In this document: piece after piece, positions 17,597 to 26,191 of the stretch
Layout: every line of letters begins with the position of its first letter
How positions within the stretch are numbered: the first letter of the stretch is position 1
DNA from: Mangrovimicrobium sp048323675
GTDB lineage: Bacteria; Pseudomonadota; Gammaproteobacteria; Pseudomonadales; Halieaceae
NCBI RefSeq assembly: GCF_048323675.1
Contig: NZ_JBLWFK010000001.1
Coordinates: 248,001-312,000, forward strand
Reading direction: 5' to 3'
DNA: 64,000 nucleotides
Program-made: the position numbers and the translations under genes
Notes under the pieces: model-generated
What the model was told of the DNA's origin: nothing
Seen by the model: only the letters and a program-made list of their open reading frames with translations
Database searches by the model: none

Positions 17597-19095
17597 ACGG
17601 CCTCGCTGTCGCCTGACCCGGTCATCCACTGGCCCAGCAGTTCCGCGGTGACCTGCGCTGTGGGCAGGTTGGGCGAGAGCCGCCCGTCACACAGTGCGCA
17701 GAGGCGGTCGCTCAGACGGTAGAGTTCCTCCGTGTCCTCGGACAGCAGCAGAATGGCCATGCCCGCGCTGCGGGCCTGTGCCAGCGCGGCGTGGATATTG
17801 GCCTGTGCCCCCGGGTCCACGCCCCAGGTCGGGTTGTAGCAGACCAGTAGCCGCGGCGTGGAGGCGAGCTCGCGCGCGACCAGGAATTTCTGCAGGTTGC
17901 CGCCGGACAGTTGCCGGGCGCTGGCCTCCTCCGAGGGCGTGCGCACCGCGGCGGATTGAATCAGGGCCGCGGCGCGTTCCCGTGCGCGCGACCACTGCAG
18001 CCAGGGACCGCGGCGCATGCCTTCGCTGTCATAGTGGGTCAGCATCAGGTTTTCCGTCAGGCTGAGCCCCCCGGCCGCGGCGTGCTGCAGCCGGTCGACC
18101 GGCAGGCTGGCGATTCCGCGGCGGCGCCGGGTGCGCACCCCGATACGGGAGATATCGTCCCCTTCCCACAAAATGCTGCCGGCAGCGGGTGCCAGCTCTC
18201 CGCTGATGAGCGCTACCAGGGTTTCCTGGCCGCTGCCCGCTACCCCGGCGACCCCGAGTATCTCGCCCGCCGCCAGCTCCAGCGTCACCCCGGAGAGGCG
18301 GCCGCGGTATTGGCCGGGCATGCGGGCGTCCACGGCCCGCAGCTGCAGCAAGTTCGGTCCCGCCGCCGTGGGCGCGATGTCCGGTGGTGGCGGGGGCTCC
18401 TTGCCGAGCATCAGGCGGGTGATGTCCGCATCACTGCTGCTGGCCAGTTCCAGGCCTCCGGCTACCTTGCCATTGCGCAGTACTGTCGCGCGCTGGCACA
18501 GGGTGCGCGCCTCGATCAGTTTGTGGGTAATGAACAGGATACTGCAGCCTTGCGCCGCCAGCTTGCGCAGGATGGCGATCAGCTGGTCTACCTCGCTGGG
18601 GGTGAGCACCGAGGTGGGTTCGTCGAGGATCAGCAGTTTCATGTCCTGCAGCAGGCAGCGCAGTATCTCTACCCGCTGCATCTCGCCCGGCGAAAGCACG
18701 CCGACCTGGACGTCCAGGTCGATGCGCAGGTCGAAGTCCTCGAGCACGGCCCGCAGCCGGGATTCGTCGAGTTTGCCGAGGGCCAGTTGCAGGTTTTCCC
18801 GCACGCTCAGGGTGTTGAGCAGGGAAAAGTGCTGGAAGACCATGCCGATGCCCATGCTCCGCGCGCTGCCCGGATCCGGGATGGTCACTTCGCGGCCCTC
18901 CCAGACAATGCCGCCGGCATCCGGCTGCAAGACCCCGTAGAGCAGCATCATCAGGGTGCTTTTACCGGCGCCGTTTTCCCCGAGGATGGCGTGAATCTCA
19001 CCGGCGCCGAGGCGCAGCGAGATGTCGTCGTTGGCTACTACGGGGCCGAAGCACTTGCGTAACCTGAAGAGTTCCAGCCTGGGCTTGTTAGTCAT
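17587..19095 (-). CDS. Nucleoside/purine ABC transporter ATPase (two fused ATP-binding domains)
   Basis: 502 residues. Domain 1 is complete: Walker A GENGAGKST, signature LSPGEMQRVEIL and Walker B LLILDEPTS. Domain 2 is degenerate at Walker A (GVAGSGQET) as usual in this subfamily, keeps LSGGNLQKFL, but has LLVCYNPTWGVD where the catalytic Glu is replaced by Asn; Gln is the common replacement in nucleoside importers of this class. It heads the operon and diverges from xdhA. A RutR-like operator lies 4 bp before the start codon. Confidence 0.9.
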   Translation of the reverse strand: MTNKPRLELFRLRKCFGPVVANDDISLRLGAGEIHAILGENGAGKSTLMMLLYGVLQPDAGGIVWEGREVTIPDPGSARSMGIGMVFQHFSLLNTLSVRENLQLALGKLDESRLRAVLEDFDLRIDLDVQVGVLSPGEMQRVEILRCLLQDMKLLILDEPTSVLTPSEVDQLIAILRKLAAQGCSILFITHKLIEARTLCQRATVLRNGKVAGGLELASSSDADITRLMLGKEPPPPPDIAPTAAGPNLLQLRAVDARMPGQYRGRLSGVTLELAAGEILGVAGVAGSGQETLVALISGELAPAAGSILWEGDDISRIGVRTRRRRGIASLPVDRLQHAAAGGLSLTENLMLTHYDSEGMRRGPWLQWSRARERAAALIQSAAVRTPSEEASARQLSGGNLQKFLVARELASTPRLLVCYNPTWGVDPGAQANIHAALAQARSAGMAILLLSEDTEELYRLSDRLCALCDGRLSPNLPTAQVTAELLGQWMTGSGDSEAVCA

Positions 19096-19098
19096 TTT

Positions 19099-19114
19099 AT
19101 GAACATATGGTCAA
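19099..19114. promoter_or_regulatory. RutR-like operator in front of the ABC importer
   Basis: ATGAACATATGGTCAA matches 12 of the 14 specified bases of the E. coli RutR consensus TTGACCAnnTGGTCAA (one full half-site TGGTCAA). It lies just upstream of the importer start codon on the minus strand, a position suited to repression. Confidence 0.6.
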
Positions 19115-19235
19115 GTTTTTGTAAAAGCGCTTCCCGGTGGGGCATTGGCGTGCACCTGCATTGCGCATTCTTGCTTATAGACAAAGCAATTTGTGTGCCA
19201 CCAGATAGTGCAAAAGCCGCTTCCCGTGCCGCGCA

Positions 19236-19264
19236 TTAGAAAAACTGTCCAATTGGTCTAATAT
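19236..19264 (+). promoter_or_regulatory. Putative xdhA promoter with embedded RutR-like operator
   Basis: TTAGAA (19236-19241) and TAATAT (19259-19264) are separated by 17 bp. The spacer and the edge of the -10 element hold CTGTCCAATTGGTCTA (19245-19260), which matches 11 of 14 specified bases of TTGACCAnnTGGTCAA. Binding there would block polymerase. The xdhA GTG is 54 bp downstream of the -10. Confidence 0.55.
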
Positions 19265-19317
19265 TTGCAATGTGCAGGGAGTGTGTCTCGATGGCTTGAT
19301 GAAAAAAGGAAAAGCGA

Positions 19318-20775
19318 GTGAAGTTTTACCTCAATGGTACCCTGCAGGACTGTGCTGAAAGGGATGCGAATACCACGCTCCTGCAGTACCTGCGCCAGGG
19401 GGCCGGCAAGACCGGTACCAAGGAAGGTTGCGCCTCCGGTGATTGCGGGGCCTGTACGGTCCTGGTAGCGGATTGCGACGGCGCCATGCCCCGCTCGATC
19501 AACAGCTGTATTACGCCACTGGGAGCCCTGCAGGGCCGGCAGGTGGTGACGGTAGAGGGACTGGCGGCAGGTGCGGAGCCGCACCCGGTGCAGCAGGCGA
19601 TGGTGGCGTGCCACGGTTCCCAGTGCGGCTTCTGTACGCCGGGATTCGTGATGTCCCTGGCGGGCCTGTACCAGCGCTGCCTCGATACTGGGCGCGACGC
19701 ACCCGGACGGGGCGAAATTGTCGAAACTATCGCTGGCAATCTCTGTCGCTGCACAGGCTATCGCCCCATCGTCGACGCGGCGGGCAGCATGATGGGCTAT
19801 CCAAAACGGAGCATCCTGGGTGCGCTGGAGCGCCAATCTGGTGCGCAAGCACCGCAGGAAGATGCCGCCGCACTGCTCGCAGGCGAGCACCGCTACTACC
19901 TGCCGCGATCGGAGGAAAGCCTGCGCGAAATTCTCCGCGCGGAACCGGCAGCGCGGCTGGTGGCCGGGGGCACCGACCTGATGCTGGAGGTCACCCAGCG
20001 CTTCGTACAGTTCCCGGTGCTGGTCGACATATCCGGCATTGCTTCGCTGGCCGGTGTAGTGGCAGAGGGCAACTACATCCGGATTGGCGCAGCGACCCTG
20101 TATCGGGATCTCCTCGAGCATCCCCTGCTCGACTCCGCATCACTGGCGAACCTGCTGCAGCGGCTCGGCTCGCAGCAGATTCGCAATCGCGGCACCCTGG
20201 GGGGCAATATCGCCAACGCCTCGCCGATCGCGGACATGCCCCCGGTGCTGCTGGCCTGGCAGGCTGAAGTGGCGATCAGCGATGTCGAAGGCGCGACGCG
20301 CTGGTTGCCGCTGGAGGACTTTTACCTCGACTACCGGCAAACCGTGCTGCAGCCGGGGCAGTACCTCTCGGCGGTGCGCATGCCGAAATCCGCTGTCGCA
20401 GAACCCCACCGTTTCTACAAGCTCAGCAAGCGCTACGAGGATGATATTTCCTCGGTAATGTGCGCGCTGAGCATGACCCTGGATGGCCGGCGCGTGACAG
20501 CTGTCCGTATTGCCTATGGCGGGATGGCGGCGGTGCCCAAACGCGCCGTAGCCGCGGAAAATGTGCTGCGCGGCGCGCTGCTCGACGACAATACCATCGC
20601 CATGGCCTGTGCCGCCGTATCCACGGAATTCCAGCCCCTGAGCGATGTACGCGCCAGTGCCGCCTATCGCCTGGCGATGGCGGCGGGCCTGCTGCAGCGG
20701 GGCCTGCTGGCGCTGCGCGATGGCGATACCGCCGACGTGTTCGCTGGCCAGGCCGTGGAGGTGAGCCATGCGTAA
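19318..20775 (+). CDS. xdhA: Xanthine dehydrogenase small subunit (2Fe-2S and FAD)
   Basis: 485 residues, GTG start preceded by a purine-rich AAAGGAAAAG. Two [2Fe-2S] centres: CASGDCGAC in the N-terminal ferredoxin domain, then CGFCTPGF and CRCTGYRP in the helical domain. The FAD-binding domain starts near residue 190 (LPRSEESL, AGGTDLMLE, IRNRGTLGGNIANASPIAD). It passes electrons from the molybdenum subunit to NAD+ or another acceptor. First gene of the xanthine-to-allantoin operon; overlaps xdhB by 8 nt. Confidence 0.95.
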   Translation: MKFYLNGTLQDCAERDANTTLLQYLRQGAGKTGTKEGCASGDCGACTVLVADCDGAMPRSINSCITPLGALQGRQVVTVEGLAAGAEPHPVQQAMVACHGSQCGFCTPGFVMSLAGLYQRCLDTGRDAPGRGEIVETIAGNLCRCTGYRPIVDAAGSMMGYPKRSILGALERQSGAQAPQEDAAALLAGEHRYYLPRSEESLREILRAEPAARLVAGGTDLMLEVTQRFVQFPVLVDISGIASLAGVVAEGNYIRIGAATLYRDLLEHPLLDSASLANLLQRLGSQQIRNRGTLGGNIANASPIADMPPVLLAWQAEVAISDVEGATRWLPLEDFYLDYRQTVLQPGQYLSAVRMPKSAVAEPHRFYKLSKRYEDDISSVMCALSMTLDGRRVTAVRIAYGGMAAVPKRAVAAENVLRGALLDDNTIAMACAAVSTEFQPLSDVRASAAYRLAMAAGLLQRGLLALRDGDTADVFAGQAVEVSHA

Positions 20776-23098
20776 GCTGACGCCTGCCTGGAAACCCGGC
20801 GAACTGCCCGCAGTCGACCCGGTGGGCAAACCGCTGCCGCAGGATTCGGCCCTGCGCCATGTCCTGGGTACCGCGGTATACGTAGACGACATGCCCACCT
20901 ACCCCGACGAACTGCACGTGGCCGCCGGCGTCTCGGAACATGCCCATGCGCGCATTGCCGCCATCGACCTGGCGGCGGTGCGCGCGGCGCCCGGCGTGGT
21001 GGATGTGGTGGTGCAGGCAGACATTCCCGGCAGCGCAGATATTTCCCCGGTGTTCGAGGGCGATCTCCTGCTGGCCGGGGATACGGTCGACTTTGTCGGC
21101 CAGACCATATTCGCCGTCGCCGCCACCAGTTTCGAAGCGGCCCACCGCGCCGTGCGCCTCGCGCGCATCGACTACGAACCGCTGGTCCCCCTGCTGGATG
21201 TCAAAACCGCGCTGGCCGAGGAGGATTTCGTCCTGCAGCCGCGGCGTTCGCGCCTCGGTGATCCCGAGGCGGCAATTGCCGCCGCAGCCCATCGCCTCGA
21301 TGGGGAGATGCTGGTCGGGGGGCAGGAACATTTTTACCTTGAGGGCCAGGTGTCGGTAGCGCATCCCGACGAGGTCGGCGTGCAGATCTACAGTTCCAGC
21401 CAGCACCCCGCGGAAGTGCAGAAACTGGCCGCGGAAGTGCTCGGCCTGCCGCTGCACGCGGTGCAGGTGCAGGTGCGGCGCATGGGTGGCGGCTTCGGCG
21501 GCAAGGAATCGCAGGCGGCGCCGCTGGCCTGCATGGCGGCGCTGTTCGCCCGGCGTACCGGCCGCGCCGTGCGCTACCGGATGCCGCGCTGGGCGGACAT
21601 GGTACAGACTGGCAAGCGCCATCCCTTCTGGAACCGCTACACTGTCGGCTTCGACGGCGAGGGAGCGATTCACGGCCTGGTGATGGACGTGGCCGGTGAC
21701 TGCGGCGCTACCGCCGATCTTTCCGACGGCATCGTCGACCGGGCGGTAAACCATGCGGACAACGCCTACTTCCTGCACAACGCGCAGGTCACCGGCTACC
21801 GCTGCCGTACCAACACCGTGTCCCACACTGCCTTCCGCGGTTTTGGCGGCCCCCAGGGCATCCTGACCACCGAGGCCTTTATCGAGGATATCGCCCGGGT
21901 AGTGGGCCGCGACCCCCTCGACGTGCGCAAGCTCAATCTCTACCGTCCGGGCGACCGGACACCCTATGGCCAGGAAATCGAGGAGTCGGTACTGCGTGAC
22001 CTGGTCGCGGAACTCGAGGTCAGCAGCGACTACCGCGCGCGCCGCGCCGCGGTTACAGCGTTCAATGGCGAGGGCGGTATCCTGCGCCGCGGGCTGGCCC
22101 TGACCCCGGTGAAATTCGGCATCTCCTTCACCACCACCCATCTCAACCAGGCCGGCGCTCTGGTGCACATCTACACCGATGGCAGCGTCCATGTGAGCCA
22201 CGGCGGCACCGAGATGGGCCAGGGCCTGTACATCAAGGTGGCGCAGATCGTCGCCCGGGCGCTCGGGGTCAGCATCGACCGGGTGATGCCCAGCGCCACC
22301 CGCACCGACAAGGTCCCCAACGGCTCCCCGACGGCGGCGTCGGCGGGCACCGATGTCAACGGGATGGCGGCGCTGGATGCCTGTAACAGGATCAAGCGAG
22401 GCCTGGTCGAATTTGCCGGTTCGCATTTCGGCTGTGATCCGGCGACCGTGGAAATTCGCGATGACCATGTCTTTGCCGGCGGCCACTGCATGCCGTTTCC
22501 GGAGTTCATTTCCCTGGCCTACCTCAACCGGGTATCGCTGTCTTCCTCGGGGTTTTACCGTACCCCGAAGATCCACTTCAATCGCGAGACCGGCCAGGGC
22601 CATCCCTTTTTCTACTTCGCCAATGGCGCCGCCTGTTCCGAGGTGGTGGTGGATACCAGCACCGGCGAGTACCGGGTGACGCGGGTGGATATTCTCCACG
22701 ACGTCGGCGATTCCCTTAACCCGGCCATCGACATCGGCCAGATCGAGGGCGGTTTCGTGCAGGGCATGGGCTGGCTGACCTCCGAGGAACTGCAGTGGGA
22801 CAGCGCGGGCCGGCTTACCTCGAACAGCCCCGCCAATTACAAGATACCGACCGCGGCGGACGTGCCGGCGCAGTTCAACGTCGCCCTGTTCAACCGGCCC
22901 AATCACGCCGAGGCGGTGTATCGCTCCAAGGCCGTGGGCGAGCCGCCGCTGGTGCTGCCGGTATCGGTCTGGTGCGCTTTGCGCGACGCCTGCGCCAGCC
23001 TGTGTGATTACCGTTTCAATCCCCGCCTGGACCCGCCGGCGACACCCGAGCGAGTTTACTGGGCGGTGCAGGAAGCCCTGGGAGGTCAACCCCGATGA
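20768..23098 (+). CDS. xdhB: Xanthine dehydrogenase large subunit (molybdopterin)
   Basis: 776 residues. Molybdenum-cofactor motifs are in order: VRRMGGGFGGKESQAAPLA, HTAFRGFGGPQG, HGGTEMGQGLY and, near the C-terminus, KAVGEPPLVLPV with the catalytic glutamate of the family. It hydroxylates hypoxanthine and xanthine to urate in the cytoplasm. The N-terminal GTAVYVDDMPT is the usual domain start. Overlaps xdhC by 4 nt. Confidence 0.95.
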   Translation: MRKLTPAWKPGELPAVDPVGKPLPQDSALRHVLGTAVYVDDMPTYPDELHVAAGVSEHAHARIAAIDLAAVRAAPGVVDVVVQADIPGSADISPVFEGDLLLAGDTVDFVGQTIFAVAATSFEAAHRAVRLARIDYEPLVPLLDVKTALAEEDFVLQPRRSRLGDPEAAIAAAAHRLDGEMLVGGQEHFYLEGQVSVAHPDEVGVQIYSSSQHPAEVQKLAAEVLGLPLHAVQVQVRRMGGGFGGKESQAAPLACMAALFARRTGRAVRYRMPRWADMVQTGKRHPFWNRYTVGFDGEGAIHGLVMDVAGDCGATADLSDGIVDRAVNHADNAYFLHNAQVTGYRCRTNTVSHTAFRGFGGPQGILTTEAFIEDIARVVGRDPLDVRKLNLYRPGDRTPYGQEIEESVLRDLVAELEVSSDYRARRAAVTAFNGEGGILRRGLALTPVKFGISFTTTHLNQAGALVHIYTDGSVHVSHGGTEMGQGLYIKVAQIVARALGVSIDRVMPSATRTDKVPNGSPTAASAGTDVNGMAALDACNRIKRGLVEFAGSHFGCDPATVEIRDDHVFAGGHCMPFPEFISLAYLNRVSLSSSGFYRTPKIHFNRETGQGHPFFYFANGAACSEVVVDTSTGEYRVTRVDILHDVGDSLNPAIDIGQIEGGFVQGMGWLTSEELQWDSAGRLTSNSPANYKIPTAADVPAQFNVALFNRPNHAEAVYRSKAVGEPPLVLPVSVWCALRDACASLCDYRFNPRLDPPATPERVYWAVQEALGGQPR

Positions 23099-23955
23099 GC
23101 ATGAATCGACAACACTGGAGCGAGGCGGTGGCCACGCTGGAGCGCGCGGGCGCGCCCTATGTACTGGCCACGGTCATCGCCACCGCGGGCTCCACGCCGC
23201 GTGAGCGCGGGGCAAAAATGGTTATTACCGCCAGCGACACCTTCGCCAGCATCGGCGGCGGTCAGCTCGAATACCTGGTGGTCGAGCAGGCCCGCGAAAC
23301 CCTGCGGCGCGGCGAGGCCACGCAGGAGATCAGGCAGTTTCCGCTGGCGGCGGAGGCCCGCCAGTGCTGCGGCGGCTCGGTTGCACTGTTGCTGGAAAGC
23401 TTCGTGCCGGCGCTGCGCGAGGTCTGTATTTTCGGCGCCGGGCACGTCGCCCGGGCGCTGGCGGAAATCCTCGTGCAGACCGATACCCGGGTCACCTGTA
23501 TCGACAACCGGCCCGAACTGCTGGCGGAAATGCCCGCGGCGGATCGCCTGGTCTGCCGCCTGGAAGACGACCCGGTGGCGGCGATCGGGCACCTGCCCGG
23601 GCATGCCCACATGCTGGTGCTGACCCACGACCACGCGCTGGACTACCGGCTGGTCGGCGCGCTGCTGGCGCAGGGCGGCTGGCGCAGCCTGGGCCTGATC
23701 GGTTCAGAGACCAAGTCGCTGCGCTTCCGTCACCGGCTCGGCAAGGACGGCTTCAGCGCCGGGCAACTGGCGCGGCTGGATTGCCCGGTGGGCGTGCCCG
23801 GCGTGCGCGGCAAGGCGCCGATGGAAGTCGCCGTCTCCATCGCCGCTGCATTGCTGGCGGACGGCGATACGCAAGCGCCCGCGAGTGCGGTCCAGATGAG
23901 CTGGCCGCAAATGCGCAAAACCCTGCGTGAGGTGGAGCAAACCTGTGAGCAGTAG
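23095..23955 (+). CDS. xdhC: Xanthine dehydrogenase accessory protein XdhC
   Basis: 286 residues; a second Met six bases downstream is an alternative start. The N-terminal XdhC domain has GSTPRERGAKM and SIGGGQLEY; the C-terminal Rossmann-type domain has IFGAGHVARALAEIL and LGLIGSETKSLRF. XdhC proteins sulfurate and insert the molybdenum cofactor into XdhB. Its stop overlaps the uraD GTG by 11 nt, indicating translational coupling. Confidence 0.93.
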   Translation: MSMNRQHWSEAVATLERAGAPYVLATVIATAGSTPRERGAKMVITASDTFASIGGGQLEYLVVEQARETLRRGEATQEIRQFPLAAEARQCCGGSVALLLESFVPALREVCIFGAGHVARALAEILVQTDTRVTCIDNRPELLAEMPAADRLVCRLEDDPVAAIGHLPGHAHMLVLTHDHALDYRLVGALLAQGGWRSLGLIGSETKSLRFRHRLGKDGFSAGQLARLDCPVGVPGVRGKAPMEVAVSIAAALLADGDTQAPASAVQMSWPQMRKTLREVEQTCEQ

Positions 23956-24463
23956 TGCACTGGCGTTGTTCAACGGCGCTGCGCTGGAAGACGCCGAACA
24001 GGTCCTGGTGGAGTGTTGCCACTGCCGGCGCTGGGCCGCCCGGGTCGCGGGATTGCGCCCCTTTGACTCAGTGGCGCAACTGCAATCCACCGCGGCCACC
24101 GTATGGGATGAGATGGGTGAGGTGGAATGGCTGGAAGCGTTCGCGGGTCATCCGCGCATTGGCGATCTCTCGGTACTGCGCGACAAGTACTCGAGCGCCT
24201 CGAAGGAGCAGGGGCAGGTTGCGGCCGCGGATGAAACGGTATTGCAGGATCTCATGCAACTGAACCGCGACTATGAGGCGCGCCACGGTTTTATTTTTAT
24301 CGTCTGCGCCAGCGGCAAGTCAGCCGCCGAAATGCGCGACCTGCTGCGCGAGCGGCTGCCCCTGTCGCGCGAGGCCGAACTGCGCAACGCGGCGGCAGAA
24401 CAGGCGAAAATCACCGCGCTGCGCCTGGCCCGGGCCTTCCCGGACGTAGAGGTCCAGCCGTGA
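23945..24463 (+). CDS. uraD: OHCU decarboxylase
   Basis: 172 residues from GTG 23945, overlapping the xdhC stop; this start begins SSALALFNGAA, the family's usual position. Signature FAGHPRIGDLS and the C-terminal FIFIVCASGKSAAEM are those of 2-oxo-4-hydroxy-4-carboxy-5-ureidoimidazoline decarboxylase, which makes (S)-allantoin from the hydrolysis product of 5-hydroxyisourate. Its stop codon is the first three bases of a 20-bp tandem repeat leading into uraH. Confidence 0.92.
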   Translation: MSSSALALFNGAALEDAEQVLVECCHCRRWAARVAGLRPFDSVAQLQSTAATVWDEMGEVEWLEAFAGHPRIGDLSVLRDKYSSASKEQGQVAAADETVLQDLMQLNRDYEARHGFIFIVCASGKSAAEMRDLLRERLPLSREAELRNAAAEQAKITALRLARAFPDVEVQP

Positions 24464-24580
24464 ACGCAGGGGCAGCCTTGAGCGTAGCGCACCAGCCGTG
24501 TGCGCAGAGCAACTGCCGCGAGTGGATAGCAGCAGCCATGAGCGGAGAACAACAGCTTTGAGCGGAGAACAACAGCCATG
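24461..24580 (+). repeat. Six-unit 20-bp tandem repeat carrying a ribosome-site/start module
   Basis: Units begin at 24461, 24481, 24501, 24521, 24541 and 24561, exactly 20 bp apart. The last two differ by only two bases (AGCGGAGAACAACAGCYWTG); the earlier ones are diverged. Each unit contains a G-rich segment followed by an NTG; in the final unit this is GGAG and the ATG of uraH. Units 4 and 5 encode 7-codon frames (MSGEQQ-type) ending at the next unit's TG. It may have arisen by duplication of the uraH translation-initiation region. Confidence 0.8.
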
Positions 24581-24907
24581 AGCAAAGGCATTTCCACCCA
24601 CGTCCTCGACCTCGAAAGCGGCACTCCGGGGGCCGGCATCGCGGTCACCCTGGGGCAGGGCGACAGTCCGATTGCACAGGCGATCACCGATACCGATGGC
24701 CGCGTCGCCGACTGGGGCGAGGCGCTGCAACTCGGTGCCGGGGATTACTGGCTGCGTTTCGATACCGGCAGCTGGCGCGCCGCCGCGGGCAAGTCGGGTT
24801 TCCACCCGCAGATCGTCATCCACTTTACCGTCCCGGACCCGACGGCACACTATCACGTACCCGTGCTGCTCAGTCCCTTCGGTTACTCGACCTACAGGGG
24901 CAGCTGA
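24578..24907 (+). CDS. uraH: 5-Hydroxyisourate hydrolase (transthyretin-like)
   Basis: 109 residues. N-terminal STHVLDLESGTPG, central FHPQIVIHFTV and the C-terminal signature YHVPVLLSPFGYSTYRGS identify the hydrolase rather than transthyretin. It opens 5-hydroxyisourate from the urate oxidase to OHCU for UraD. The ATG is the end of the sixth 20-bp repeat unit. guaD starts immediately after its stop. Confidence 0.95.
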   Translation: MSKGISTHVLDLESGTPGAGIAVTLGQGDSPIAQAITDTDGRVADWGEALQLGAGDYWLRFDTGSWRAAAGKSGFHPQIVIHFTVPDPTAHYHVPVLLSPFGYSTYRGS

Positions 24908-26191
24908 ATGGCCAGCGGAAGCCTGCGCGGTCGCATCCTGCGCTGTGCCGATACCCCGGGCGCCGGTGGCGTCGAGTATTTCGAGGACGCGGTACTGAGC
25001 TTCGCCGATGGCCGGGTTACAGCCCTGTTGCCGACAGCAGAAGCGCGGGCCGGCGGCATGGATGTCGAGGCGCTTGAGCACCTTGGCGAACGCCTGATCG
25101 TTCCCGGGTTTATCGATACCCATGTACACGCGCCGCAGCTGGGCATTATCGGCTCCTACGGTGAGCAATTGATGGCGTGGCTGGAGCGCTATACCTTCCC
25201 CGCCGAATCGCGTTTTGCCGACGAGGACTTTGCCGCCGCCGCCATGGCGGAATTCCTCGATGAACTCCTGCGCCACGGCACCACCAGCGCGCTGGTGTTC
25301 TCGACCAGCCACGAAGCCGCCACCAACCTGCTGTTCACGGCGGCACGCGAACGCGGTATGCGCCTGGTCGCGGGCAAGGTCCTGATGGACCGCAACGCGC
25401 CGGCGGCGCTGCTGGATACGGCGCTGGGCGGAGAAGCGGCGTCGCAGCGCCTGATCCGGCGCTGGCATGGCACCGGCCGGCTCGCCTACGCGGTCACCCC
25501 GCGCTTTTCCATCACCAGCACCGAGGACCAGCTGGCGGCCGCGGGGCGGCTGCTGCGCGACCACCCCGGGGTATACCTGCAAACCCACCTCGCCGAGAAC
25601 CCCGGCGAGATTGCCGCGGTTGGTGAACTGTTTCCCGACGCCCTGCATTACCTGGATACCTACGACCGCCACGGCCTGTGTGGCGAGCGCTCTTTTTTCG
25701 CCCACTGCGTACACCTGCAGGAGGCGGAGCGCGAGCGCCTGGCCGCGACCGGCTCGCGGGTCTCCCTGTGCCCCAGTTCCAACATGTTTCTCGGCAGCGG
25801 CCTCTACGACTGGGCGCAGCTGCAGCGCGACGGGGTCTGTATCAGCCTGGGGTCCGATGTCGGCGCGGGCACCAGTTTGTCGATGTTGCGCACCCTGGGC
25901 GACGCCTACCGGGTTTGCCAGTTGCAGGGCATGTCCCTGTCGCCGATGGACGGTTTTTACGCGCTGACCCTGGGCAACGCGCGGGCGCTCGGCCTCGAGG
26001 GCCAGGTCGGCAGCCTCGGTGTAGGCAGTGAGGCGGATTTCCTCGTGCTGGATAGCGCGGGCGACCCGAAGGTGCGCCAGCGCATGCGCGATGTAAACAG
26101 TATTGAAGAGGAGTGGTTTGTCTACATGATGTTGGGCGACGAGCGATTGGTTGCACAGACCTGGATAGCGGGTCGAGAGGTACGCGGGTGA
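24908..26191 (+). CDS. guaD: Guanine deaminase
   Basis: 427 residues. Amidohydrolase metal motifs: VPGFIDTHVHAPQLG, LQTHLAENPGE, FAHCVHL and SLGSDVGAGTS. AGKVLMDRNAP and AVTPRFSITST are specific landmarks of guanine deaminase. It makes xanthine from guanine for the Xdh enzyme. The ATG follows the uraH stop with no spacer, and the gene overlaps puuD by 4 nt (GTGA). Confidence 0.94.
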   Translation: MASGSLRGRILRCADTPGAGGVEYFEDAVLSFADGRVTALLPTAEARAGGMDVEALEHLGERLIVPGFIDTHVHAPQLGIIGSYGEQLMAWLERYTFPAESRFADEDFAAAAMAEFLDELLRHGTTSALVFSTSHEAATNLLFTAARERGMRLVAGKVLMDRNAPAALLDTALGGEAASQRLIRRWHGTGRLAYAVTPRFSITSTEDQLAAAGRLLRDHPGVYLQTHLAENPGEIAAVGELFPDALHYLDTYDRHGLCGERSFFAHCVHLQEAERERLAATGSRVSLCPSSNMFLGSGLYDWAQLQRDGVCISLGSDVGAGTSLSMLRTLGDAYRVCQLQGMSLSPMDGFYALTLGNARALGLEGQVGSLGVGSEADFLVLDSAGDPKVRQRMRDVNSIEEEWFVYMMLGDERLVAQTWIAGREVRG

